Shown: positions 7,208 to 13,608 of the stretch, piece by piece
Layout: the number at the start of each line of letters is the position of its first letter
Position numbering within the stretch: position 1 is the stretch's first letter
Source of the DNA: Candidatus Aminicenantota bacterium
GTDB lineage: Bacteria; Acidobacteriota; Aminicenantia; S016-38
Length of the DNA stretch: 16,175 bases
Reading direction: 5' to 3'
NCBI GenBank assembly: GCA_021161165.1
Contig: JAGHBF010000070.1
Span: forward strand, 1 to 16,175
Position numbers and translations under genes: made by a program
The notes under the pieces: model-generated
The model's input: the letters and a program-made list of their open reading frames with translations, nothing else
Databases searched by the model: none
Told to the model about the DNA's origin: nothing

Positions 7208-8150
7208 AGAAAACCCCCATTTTGCGGAACTTTTCGTATCTCTTTTCTATCCTTTCTTCCGGGGCCATGTCTTTTAATTCCTTAAGATGCTTCTGGATGG
7301 CTTTGTCGACGTTTTTGTAGGCCACATCAGGGAAACTATGTGCTCCACCAGGCGGTTCGGGGATTATCTCATCTGCTATTCCGAACTCGTAAAGGTCCTC
7401 TGCTGTTAATTTGAGATTTTCAGCAGCTTCTTCAACAGCTTCCTGGTTTCGCCATAGAATGGCCGCACAGCCTTCCGGACAGATAACTGAGTAGATGGAA
7501 AACTGGAGCATTAAAATTCTGTCGGTTACACCAATTCCCAGAGCTCCACCGCTTCCTCCCTCTCCTATTACTACAGAAATTGTTGGTATTCTTAACCCTG
7601 CCATCTCCCTTAAGTTGTATGCTATGGCTTCTGCCTGTCCCCTTTCTTCTGAACCTATTCCTGGATAAGCTCCTGGAGTATCTATGAATGTTATTACAGG
7701 ACGGTTAAATTTTTCTGCCAGTTTCATTACCCTTAAGGCCTTTCTATATCCTTCAGGATTTGCCTGCCCGAAATTCCTTTTTATTCTTTCCTGTGTGGTT
7801 CTTCCCTTCTGATGCCCAACAATTGCTACCGATTCTCCATGATAAAAGCCGAACCCTGCTACTATTGCAGGGTCATCTGCAAATCTTCTGTCACCGTGAA
7901 TTTCAACAAAGTCGTCAAAAAGGGAATAGATATAATCCAGGGTATAAGGCCTCTGGGGATGTCGAGCTAAAAGAGTTTTCTGCCATCTGTTAAGGGAGGA
8001 AACAAGTTTTTCCCATTCCTTTTTTAATTCTTCCATTAACCTGGCTTCTTCTTTTCTTGACTCTTCGTCGGTTTTTGTCTGCAATCTTCTTATTTCATCC
8101 CTTAGAGCCACGATTGGCTCTTCAAAGGGGAGATTTTTGTTTTTTGCCAT
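7185..8150 (-). CDS. accA: Acetyl-CoA carboxylase carboxyltransferase subunit alpha
   Basis: The 321-residue length is normal for AccA. The alpha subunit pairs with AccD to move CO2 from carboxybiotin to acetyl-CoA, giving malonyl-CoA for fatty-acid synthesis. Landmarks are the N-terminal helical part (MAKNKNLPFEEPIVALRDEI), HGDRRFADDPAIVAGFG (85-101), VGHQKGR (111-117), FIDTPGAYPGIGSEERGQ (155-172) and the oxyanion-hole loop GEGGSGGALGIG (196-207). The ATG at 8150 is chosen because it gives the conserved N terminus and has AAAGGGGG seven bases upstream; longer readings upstream are only the wrong frame of thi4. The ATG shares its A with the thi4 stop codon (TAATG), so the two are coupled. 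No accD, accB or accC is in the window, so they must be elsewhere. Confidence 0.95.
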   Translation of the reverse strand: MAKNKNLPFEEPIVALRDEIRRLQTKTDEESRKEEARLMEELKKEWEKLVSSLNRWQKTLLARHPQRPYTLDYIYSLFDDFVEIHGDRRFADDPAIVAGFGFYHGESVAIVGHQKGRTTQERIKRNFGQANPEGYRKALRVMKLAEKFNRPVITFIDTPGAYPGIGSEERGQAEAIAYNLREMAGLRIPTISVVIGEGGSGGALGIGVTDRILMLQFSIYSVICPEGCAAILWRNQEAVEEAAENLKLTAEDLYEFGIADEIIPEPPGGAHSFPDVAYKNVDKAIQKHLKELKDMAPEERIEKRYEKFRKMGVFFEKSSKE

Positions 8151-8929
8151 TATTCCCCCTTTAATTTGGAGATTATTAATTGGGCCGCCTTTTTTCCGGA
8201 GATAAGCATGCCTCCGAAAATGGGTCCCATCCTCGGTCCTCCAAAGGCAGCATTTGCTGCCATTCCAGAGACATAAAGTCCCGGAAATACCTCTTTTGTA
8301 TTTGCAGCCACGAAGCTTTCGGCCTTTTCGGCCCACATAGACCTTTCTCCTTCCATCTTGCCTGACGGGGTTTTTAACCTTACCTTGCTTTTTTCCTGAA
8401 GAACCTTTACTACCTCCGCTGCGTGGCCTGTAGCATCTATTATGAATTTCGAGTATATAGTCAGAGGGTCAACGTGAAGCCCGGCTACATCTACAGCAGA
8501 CCAATTTATCACCGCTCCGCTGACTTTTCCTTCCTTTAAAACCACATCTTCTACGAATATACCGTTGAAAATTTTTGCCCCTGCAAGAATAGCTTTAGAT
8601 GCCAGTATGGTGGTGGAAAGCACGGAGTCTGCAACATAGTAATTTTTTTCAAATTCTCTATAAGGGATGGAAAGCTCATCAAGGATTGCTTTTCCTTCTT
8701 CCTGAACCACAATTGAGTTAAACATCATCCCGCCACCCCACATTCCACCACCTATGCTGAGCTTTCTTTCGAATATTACCACTTTAACTCCGGCTTTTGC
8801 CAGGTAATAGGCAGCGGTCATGCCGGAGGGTCCACTTCCGGCGATTGCAACATCGGTTTCTACATAGTCTAAGAGTTTGTCCATGTAAGTTTTAACTATT
8901 GCTTTTGTGATTATCCTTTCGTCTAACAT
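8150..8929 (-). CDS. thi4: Thiamine thiazole synthase Thi4, sulfide-dependent (His-type)
   Basis: The 259-residue protein is a Thi4-family FAD/NAD-binding enzyme making the thiazole (ADT) moiety of thiamine from NAD and glycine. It has the dinucleotide motif GSGPSG (31-36), FERKLSIGGGMWGGGMMFN (53-71) and the C-terminal GMAANAAFGGPRMGPIFGGM. The position that carries the sulfur-donating Cys in yeast and plant Thi4 is His152 here (VAGLHVDPLTIYS), as in the methanogen enzymes that use free sulfide and iron and act catalytically rather than once only. The start is the ATG at 8929 with GGAGG five bases upstream; a 16-residue upstream extension would lie across the promoter. It is the first gene of the leftward thi4-accA-lon-tpr group. 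No TPP riboswitch fits in the roughly 13-base leader. A related ribose-1,5-bisphosphate isomerase role is less likely. Confidence 0.88.
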   Translation of the reverse strand: MLDERIITKAIVKTYMDKLLDYVETDVAIAGSGPSGMTAAYYLAKAGVKVVIFERKLSIGGGMWGGGMMFNSIVVQEEGKAILDELSIPYREFEKNYYVADSVLSTTILASKAILAGAKIFNGIFVEDVVLKEGKVSGAVINWSAVDVAGLHVDPLTIYSKFIIDATGHAAEVVKVLQEKSKVRLKTPSGKMEGERSMWAEKAESFVAANTKEVFPGLYVSGMAANAAFGGPRMGPIFGGMLISGKKAAQLIISKLKGE

Positions 8930-8948
8930 GTTTACCTCCATATCCCAA

Positions 8949-8977
8949 ATTATCCTATGAAAAAATCCAGTTGACAA
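8949..8977 (-). promoter_or_regulatory. Sigma-70-type promoter of thi4-accA-lon-tpr
   Basis: On the minus strand TTGTCA (8977-8972, five of six matches) and GATAAT (8954-8949, five of six) are separated by exactly 17 bases. The predicted +1 is about 8942, giving a 13-base leader that consists almost only of the ribosome site before the thi4 ATG at 8929. The -35 box is the complement of the gap operon's -35 box. Confidence 0.65.
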
Positions 8978-8999
8978 GAAAAACCTAAATCCATAAGAT
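8971..8999 (+). promoter_or_regulatory. Sigma-70-type promoter of gap-pgk-tpiA-secG-tRNA-Leu
   Basis: TTGACA (8971-8976) is followed after exactly 17 bases by TAAGAT (8994-8999, four of six). The expected +1 is about 9006, a 22-base leader carrying AGGAGGTGAG (9016-9025) before the gap ATG at 9028. No operator palindrome is evident. Confidence 0.65.
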
Positions 9000-9027
9000 T
9001 GTTTATAGAACGAACAGGAGGTGAGTT

Positions 9028-10032
9028 ATGGCTGTAAAAATAGGTATAAACGGATTTGGAAGAATAGGAAGAAATTTCTTCAGAGCTTCCTATGGGATAA
9101 GGGATTTTGAAGTTGTGGCAATAAATGATATCACAAATTCGAGAACCCTTGCCCATCTTTTGAAATATGATTCTGTGATGGGTAAATTTGACAGGGAAGT
9201 TTCCTGCGATGATGAAAACATAATAGTGGATGGCAAGAAAATAAGGGTTTTCTCTGTGAAAGACCCGGCAGAAATTCCCTGGGAAGAATATGGGGTTGAT
9301 ATTGTTATAGAATCAACAGGAAAATTCAGAGACCGGGAAAATGCAGCGAAACACCTGAGAGGGAGCGTTAAAAAAGTCATAATTTCGGCGCCGGCAAAAG
9401 GTCCCGATATAACAATAGTTCTCGGTGTTAATCATAACCAATACGACCCTGCCAATCACCACATAATATCAAATGCCTCTTGTACAACAAATTGCTTTGC
9501 TCCTGTGACCAAAGTCTTAGATGAGAATTTCGGAATAAAATACGGTCAGATGACAACGGTTCATTCTTATACAAATGACCAGAGAATTCTTGACCTCCCC
9601 CACAAGGACCTCAGAAGGGCACGCGCAGCAGCACTCTCAATGATCCCCACTACCACAGGGGCCGCAAAGGCTATAATGGAAGTTCTTCCCCATCTTGAGG
9701 GAAAACTTCATGCAATCTCAATAAGAGTTCCCACTCCTGATGTATCTCTTATAGATTTTGTCGTTGATGTGGAAAAAGAGGCTACAGAAGAGACTGTAAA
9801 CGAGGCATTCAAAAAGGCATCCGAAGGAGAGCTTAAAGGAATTCTTGCAGTTACCGACGAACCTCTTGTTTCTACAGATTATATAATGAATCCCTATTCT
9901 GCTGTGGTGGATCTTCCTCTAACAAAGGTTATAGGAGGACATCTGGTGAAGGTGGTGGCTTGGTATGACAACGAGTGGGGATATTCCAATAGACTCGCAG
10001 AACTTACTGAAATGGTGGGGAGTAAGTTATGA
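9028..10032 (+). CDS. gap: Glyceraldehyde-3-phosphate dehydrogenase, NAD-type (type I)
   Basis: The 334-residue length is normal. It converts glyceraldehyde 3-phosphate, phosphate and NAD+ to 1,3-bisphosphoglycerate in glycolysis, reversibly in gluconeogenesis. Landmarks are the Rossmann start INGFGRIGRN (7-16), Asp34 in AINDITN and the Leu190-Pro191 pair in ILDLPHKDLRRAR, both favouring NAD over NADP. The active-site SASCTTNC-type segment is present as NASCTTNCFAPV with Cys152, His179 lies in TVHSYTNDQ, and the C terminus carries WYDNEWGYSNRLAELT. The ribosome site AGGAGGTGAG is strong and fixes the start. It is the first gene of the glycolytic operon and overlaps pgk by 4 bases (ATGA). Confidence 0.97.
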   Translation: MAVKIGINGFGRIGRNFFRASYGIRDFEVVAINDITNSRTLAHLLKYDSVMGKFDREVSCDDENIIVDGKKIRVFSVKDPAEIPWEEYGVDIVIESTGKFRDRENAAKHLRGSVKKVIISAPAKGPDITIVLGVNHNQYDPANHHIISNASCTTNCFAPVTKVLDENFGIKYGQMTTVHSYTNDQRILDLPHKDLRRARAAALSMIPTTTGAAKAIMEVLPHLEGKLHAISIRVPTPDVSLIDFVVDVEKEATEETVNEAFKKASEGELKGILAVTDEPLVSTDYIMNPYSAVVDLPLTKVIGGHLVKVVAWYDNEWGYSNRLAELTEMVGSKL

Positions 10033-11201
10033 GATACCTTGACCAGATTTCTGTGGAAGGGAAACTGGTCTTTCTCAGGGTTGACTTTAATGTTCCTTTG
10101 AAGGATGGAAGGGTAGCAGACGATACGAGAATAATCGCTGCCCTCCCATCGATAAATTACCTTATCGAAAAGAAAGCGAGGATAGTAGCTGCTTCCCATC
10201 TTGGGAGACCCAAAGGAAAAATTGTTCCTGAACTTTCAATGAAACCTGTGGCAGAGAGGCTTTCCTGGATCCTTAGCAAGGAAGTGAAATTTCCCGGAGA
10301 AGTGGTGGGTCCAGAGGTTGAGAAAATGAAAGCCAGTCTAAAGCAAGGAGAAATCCTTTTGCTGGAAAATCTGAGATTTCACCCCGGAGAGAAAAAGAAC
10401 GACCCGGACTTTTCAAAGGAGCTGGTGAAGGGAATAGAAGTTTATATTAATGATGCCTTTGGAACTCTTCACAGAGCCCATGCTTCAGTTTGCGGAGTGC
10501 CTTCCTTGATACAGGAGAAAGGAGCAGGGTTTCTTGTAAAGAAGGAACTTGAAAATCTGTCTAAAGCACTTTTTGAGCCGTCTCACCCATACGTTCTTAT
10601 TACAGGAGGGGCAAAGGTCTCTGATAAATTACCTGTTTTAAAGAGTCTGATGAAGCATGCGGACAGAATTCTCATTGGTGGAGCGATGGCTTACTCCTTT
10701 CTAAAGGCAAAGGGTTTTCCTGTGGGAAATTCTCTTGTGGAAGAAGAGATGCTGGATGAAGCTAAAGCTATAATGGATGAAGCTGTAAGAAGAGGGATAG
10801 AATTTCTCCTTCCAGTGGACCACCGCTGCGTTAGAGAAATAAAGGAGGATGCAGAAATAAAAGTAATGAAAGAAATAGAGAATGGATGGATAGGGGTTGA
10901 CATTGGACCTGAAACAGAGAAACTTTTTTCAGAAAAAATAAAGAATGCTTCAATGATTGTATGGAATGGACCTATGGGAATTTTTGAAATAGAAAGATTT
11001 TCTCATGGAACCAGAGCAATTGCATTAGCAGTAGCCGATTCTAACGCCTTTTCCATAGTAGGAGGAGGAGATTCCGCTGCTGCAGTGAAGAAAGCTGGTG
11101 TCTCTGATAGAATTACTCATATTTCAACAGGGGGAGGAGCTTCCCTTGAGTTTCTCTCCGGTAAGAAATTGCCTGGTATTGAAGCGCTGGAGGAGAAATG
11201 A
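10029..11201 (+). CDS. pgk: Phosphoglycerate kinase
   Basis: The 390-residue protein is a full-length, monofunctional phosphoglycerate kinase, transferring phosphate from 1,3-bisphosphoglycerate to ADP, the step after GAPDH. The signature VFLRVDFNVPL (14-24) with following DDTRI, ASHLGRPKGK (55-64), the LLLENLRFHPGEKKND segment, VLITGGAKVSDKL, and the C-terminal GGGDSAAAVKKAG and STGGGASLEFLSGKKLPGI are all present. It has no fused triosephosphate isomerase, unlike Thermotoga, where pgk and tpi are fused; here the two genes only overlap by 4 bases (ATGA). A GGGGAG ribosome site lies inside the end of gap, so the genes are coupled. Confidence 0.97.
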   Translation: MRYLDQISVEGKLVFLRVDFNVPLKDGRVADDTRIIAALPSINYLIEKKARIVAASHLGRPKGKIVPELSMKPVAERLSWILSKEVKFPGEVVGPEVEKMKASLKQGEILLLENLRFHPGEKKNDPDFSKELVKGIEVYINDAFGTLHRAHASVCGVPSLIQEKGAGFLVKKELENLSKALFEPSHPYVLITGGAKVSDKLPVLKSLMKHADRILIGGAMAYSFLKAKGFPVGNSLVEEEMLDEAKAIMDEAVRRGIEFLLPVDHRCVREIKEDAEIKVMKEIENGWIGVDIGPETEKLFSEKIKNASMIVWNGPMGIFEIERFSHGTRAIALAVADSNAFSIVGGGDSAAAVKKAGVSDRITHISTGGGASLEFLSGKKLPGIEALEEK

Positions 11202-11935
11202 GGCCATTTGTAGCTGGAAACTGGAAGATGAATCATACCCCTACATCAGGAAGGCAATTTGTAAAAGAAATTTCCCCTAAGGCTAAGGGTTTGGATGCCG
11301 ACATCGTTATCTTCCCTCCCTTTGTTACCATCCCCTCTGTTGTTGATGAGGCAAGGGGAAGCAATATAAAGGTTGGAGCACAGAATCTTTTCTGGGAGAA
11401 GAAGGGAGCTTTTACAGGGGAAGTTTCTGCAGAGATGCTTCTGGATGTAGGGGTTGAATATGTAATAATTGGCCATTCGGAGAGAAGAAATATTTTCGGC
11501 GAAACCGATGAATTGATAAATCTAAAATTGAAGTCAGCTATTTCCTATGGATTGAAGCCAGTTCTCTGTATAGGAGAGCATCTTGCCGAGAGAGAGGCGG
11601 GAAGGACAATGGACAAGATTAAATTTCAGCTGGATTCGGACCTTTCCAATGTGGATATAAATAAAGTGATAATAGCCTATGAGCCAATTTGGGCAATAGG
11701 GACAGGAAAAACTGCTTCTCCCGATCAGGCTGAAGAGGTGCATTCTTTTATAAGCGAATTTCTTGGCAGTAAAATTAAAATTTTATACGGCGGTTCAGTG
11801 AAACCAGAAAATGCATATCAGCTAATGGTTCAACCCCACATTGACGGAGTCCTTGTGGGAGGAGCTTCCTTGAAACCCCACAGTTTTTATGATATAATCC
11901 TTGCTGGACTTAAGGCATTTAAGGAGAAAAAATAA
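11198..11935 (+). CDS. tpiA: Triosephosphate isomerase
   Basis: The 245-residue protein interconverts dihydroxyacetone phosphate and glyceraldehyde 3-phosphate, feeding the GAPDH encoded by the first gene of the operon. Catalytic residues are intact: Lys10 in AGNWKMN, His93 in IIGHSERR and Glu162 in AYEPIWAIGTGK. The flexible phosphate loop follows at AIGTGKTASPDQAEEVH, and YGGSVKPENA plus DGVLVGGASLKP bind the phosphate. It is at the short end of the bacterial range. The ribosome site GGAGGAG lies in the pgk 3' end. Its TAA shares a base with the ATG of secG. Confidence 0.97.
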   Translation: MRPFVAGNWKMNHTPTSGRQFVKEISPKAKGLDADIVIFPPFVTIPSVVDEARGSNIKVGAQNLFWEKKGAFTGEVSAEMLLDVGVEYVIIGHSERRNIFGETDELINLKLKSAISYGLKPVLCIGEHLAEREAGRTMDKIKFQLDSDLSNVDINKVIIAYEPIWAIGTGKTASPDQAEEVHSFISEFLGSKIKILYGGSVKPENAYQLMVQPHIDGVLVGGASLKPHSFYDIILAGLKAFKEKK

Positions 11936-12225
11936 TGTATAGCGTTATTCTTGTTTTTCATGTAATTATTTCTATACTGCTCATCATAGCTATTTTGATG
12001 CAGAGTGGTCAGAAGGCTGATATTGCAGCTGTTTTCGGTGGTTCTAGCAGTTCCACTGTTTTTGGGCCAAGAGGGGCTACAACAGTGCTTGTTAAGATTA
12101 CAGCGGTGCTTGCAACACTATTCATTATTACATCTGTTTCTTTATATGTGCTTTCTTCGAAGGCACAACCTGGTTCCGTTTTACAAAAATCTGTTGTAAG
12201 CGAGAAGACGGACACAAAGAAATAG
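11935..12225 (+). CDS. secG: Preprotein translocase subunit SecG
   Basis: The 96-residue protein has the SecG layout: one membrane helix (about 3-21), the family motif ILMQSGQKADIAAVFGGSSS-type loop (20-40) followed by FGPRGATTVLVKIT, a second helix (about 53-76) and a polar C-terminal tail. It is the accessory subunit of the SecYEG channel in the inner membrane. The ATG overlaps the tpiA stop by one base (TAATG), with AAGGAG upstream. The order tpiA-secG-tRNA-Leu(GAG) recalls the secG-leuU order of enterobacteria, so this is a widely kept neighbourhood. Confidence 0.93.
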   Translation: MYSVILVFHVIISILLIIAILMQSGQKADIAAVFGGSSSSTVFGPRGATTVLVKITAVLATLFIITSVSLYVLSSKAQPGSVLQKSVVSEKTDTKK

Positions 12226-12233
12226 ATTGCGGT

Positions 12234-12320
12234 GCCGAGGTGGCGGAATTGGCAGACGCGCCAGCTTGAGGTGTTGGTGGGTTGAAGCCCGTGCGGGTTC
12301 GAGTCCCGCCCTCGGCACCA
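12234..12320 (+). tRNA. tRNA-Leu (anticodon GAG), CCA encoded
   Basis: The 87-base cloverleaf has acceptor GCCGAGG/CCTCGGC, D-stem GCG/CGC, anticodon stem CCAGC/GTTGG with one G-T pair, loop TTGAGGT with anticodon GAG at 12268-12270, a long class II variable arm (GGG/CCC), T-stem GCGGG/CCCGC with loop TTCGAGT, discriminator A and an encoded CCA. It starts 9 bases after the secG stop, so it is probably processed from the gap-pgk-tpiA-secG transcript. The acceptor, D and T stems are almost all G-C. Confidence 0.97.
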
Positions 12321-12330
12321 CCTTTTTTTA
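12321..12330 (+). terminator. T-tract behind tRNA-Leu, probable operon terminator
   Basis: Seven T residues at 12323-12329 follow the tRNA. The 5' flank GGT (12231-12233) also pairs with the tRNA 3' ACC, lengthening the acceptor helix to ten base pairs (12231-12240 with 12310-12319) only three bases before the T-run. The tRNA fold may therefore serve as the terminator stem. It would end the rightward gap operon before the convergent MFS gene. The remaining 12331-12431 has no gene that I can see. Confidence 0.45.
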
Positions 12331-12431
12331 CTTCTATTTTTTATGAAATCCCCAAGATTTTATATTTGACCTTTTTATAAATTTACTCAGGGGACAACAG
12401 GAATAGATTCTAAATGATTTAAGAGAAAGAA

Positions 12432-13553
12432 TTATCTCTTTACGGTTTTTCCAAATGAAGTGACTATTATGAGGGGAATTGTGGCCATTATTGCCGCCCA
12501 TAGAAGGAAGGAGTTTAATAGGCCTAATTTAAATGAAAGATAGCCGAATATTATAGGACCTGTGCAGAATCCAAGGTCCCCCATTGATGAGACAAACCCC
12601 ATGGTTACTCCTCTGTACCGCTGGTCCGCACATCTGAGAGTCATTGCGGTGACATTTGGGTATACGATTCCCACTCCTATGCCTATAAGAATTCCAACTG
12701 CCATGAATTCAAGAGTATTCCTTGCAAAATAGGCAGCGAAAAATCCACATGCATACCCCAGAAATCCAGGTATGAGAGCTGCCGGTCTTCCCCAAAAAGA
12801 AAATTTTCTTCCGATATAGGCCCTTATTGCTACCGCAACTGCTGAAACCATCGTAAAGAAAAGTCCTGTTTCAATCCCGGGCCTTATTTTTTCTATAAGA
12901 GGAACAAAGGGGAAGGCAATATTTACACACCATCCCATAAGAAAATTCATAACCCCAAGAAAAATTATTCCTGGTTTTATTCTTAATTTTTTCTTTTCTG
13001 AGGGTTTCCTTTTCGGGTTTTTAATGGAAAGGATTAACGGAATTGAGAGGAAGGCTAAAAATCCTGCAAAAAGGAACATCCATTTGAATCCTGCAGACCT
13101 GGCTATTTTTATAGCAATAAAGGGATATGCAAAATAAGGTAAAAGATAAAACACAGAAAGAGTTGATACGTTACCTGTAAAGTTTTTTAGTTCTTCTCCC
13201 TCAACGCTTTGAAGAAGAGAACCAAGGGCATACCATGCAAATCCAAGCCCTGAAGCTATTCTGAGGGCAATTATTGCTGGGATGTTTTTTCCTGCAAACC
13301 CCAATCCTATAAGTGAAAAAGAAAAGAGTCCTGCACCCAGGAGAAGAAGAGTTTTTGTTGTGAGCGAATCTGCAATTTTACCCCCTACGGGCCTGACGAA
13401 AAGGGCGGTCCAGGAGAAAAGAGAGACTATTAATCCTATCTGAGCATCATTCAGGCCGAGGTCTTTTAAGAACAGGGAAAAGTAAACAAGCACAGCAACA
13501 CCACCGTATAAAAGGAAGGTAGAGACTGAAATTTTTACCAGGTTTTTCTTCAT
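12432..13553 (-). CDS. Major facilitator superfamily (MFS) transporter
   Basis: The 373-residue protein has about twelve hydrophobic helices in two halves split by a basic cytoplasmic loop (NPKRKPSEKKKLRIKPG, about 179-195). The loop between helices 2 and 3 carries an MFS motif A variant, RPVGGKIADSLTTK (54-67). GIGVGIVYPNVTAMTL in the second half is typical of drug- or sugar-efflux-like MFS members. It is an inner-membrane secondary transporter, probably proton-coupled; the substrate cannot be told. The neighbour pepD, divergent over 47 bp, releases histidine-containing dipeptides, so an amino-acid or peptide link is possible but unsupported. The ATG at 13553 has AAGGAAA seven bases upstream. 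No helix appears to be missing. Confidence 0.87.
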   Translation of the reverse strand: MKKNLVKISVSTFLLYGGVAVLVYFSLFLKDLGLNDAQIGLIVSLFSWTALFVRPVGGKIADSLTTKTLLLLGAGLFSFSLIGLGFAGKNIPAIIALRIASGLGFAWYALGSLLQSVEGEELKNFTGNVSTLSVFYLLPYFAYPFIAIKIARSAGFKWMFLFAGFLAFLSIPLILSIKNPKRKPSEKKKLRIKPGIIFLGVMNFLMGWCVNIAFPFVPLIEKIRPGIETGLFFTMVSAVAVAIRAYIGRKFSFWGRPAALIPGFLGYACGFFAAYFARNTLEFMAVGILIGIGVGIVYPNVTAMTLRCADQRYRGVTMGFVSSMGDLGFCTGPIIFGYLSFKLGLLNSFLLWAAIMATIPLIIVTSFGKTVKR

Positions 13554-13582
13554 TTGACAGTTTCCTTTTTATCATCTAAATT
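13554..13582 (+). promoter_or_regulatory. Predicted promoter of pepD
   Basis: TTGACA (13554-13559) and TAAATT (13577-13582, four of six matches) are 17 bases apart. The +1 would fall near 13589, the first G of the GGAGG ribosome site, leaving a 12-base leader. The weak -10 box makes this less certain than the others. Confidence 0.5.
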
Positions 13583-13608
13583 TTATCCGGAGGTGAAAAA
13601 ATGGACAA
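13580..13608 (-). promoter_or_regulatory. Predicted promoter of the MFS transporter gene
   Basis: On the minus strand TTGTCC (13608-13603, four of six) and TAAAAT (13585-13580, five of six) are 17 bases apart. The +1 would be near 13573, a 20-base leader with AAGGAAA before the ATG at 13553. The -35 box lies within the first codons of pepD and the -10 box overlaps that of pepD. Confidence 0.5.

Noticed and set aside
8151..8336. An N-terminal extension of AccA
   Set aside because: It is the wrong frame of the thi4 3' end; the family N terminus begins at ATG 8150 with its own ribosome site.
8930..8977. A longer Thi4 starting near 8977
   Set aside because: It would add residues absent from the family, lacks a ribosome site and would run across the predicted promoter; ATG 8929 has GGAGG at the right distance.
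8930..9027. A TPP riboswitch before thi4
   Set aside because: The predicted leader is about 13 bases and the whole gap is 98 bp; no conserved TPP-aptamer sequence is present.
12366..12381. TTGACC with a nearby TATAAA as a promoter
   Set aside because: The spacing is only four bases, and no -10 box lies at 16-18 bases.
12421..12440. Inverted repeat AAGAGA/TCTCTT at the end of the MFS gene as a terminator
   Set aside because: Only six A-T-rich pairs with an eight-base loop and no clear T-run; too weak to call.
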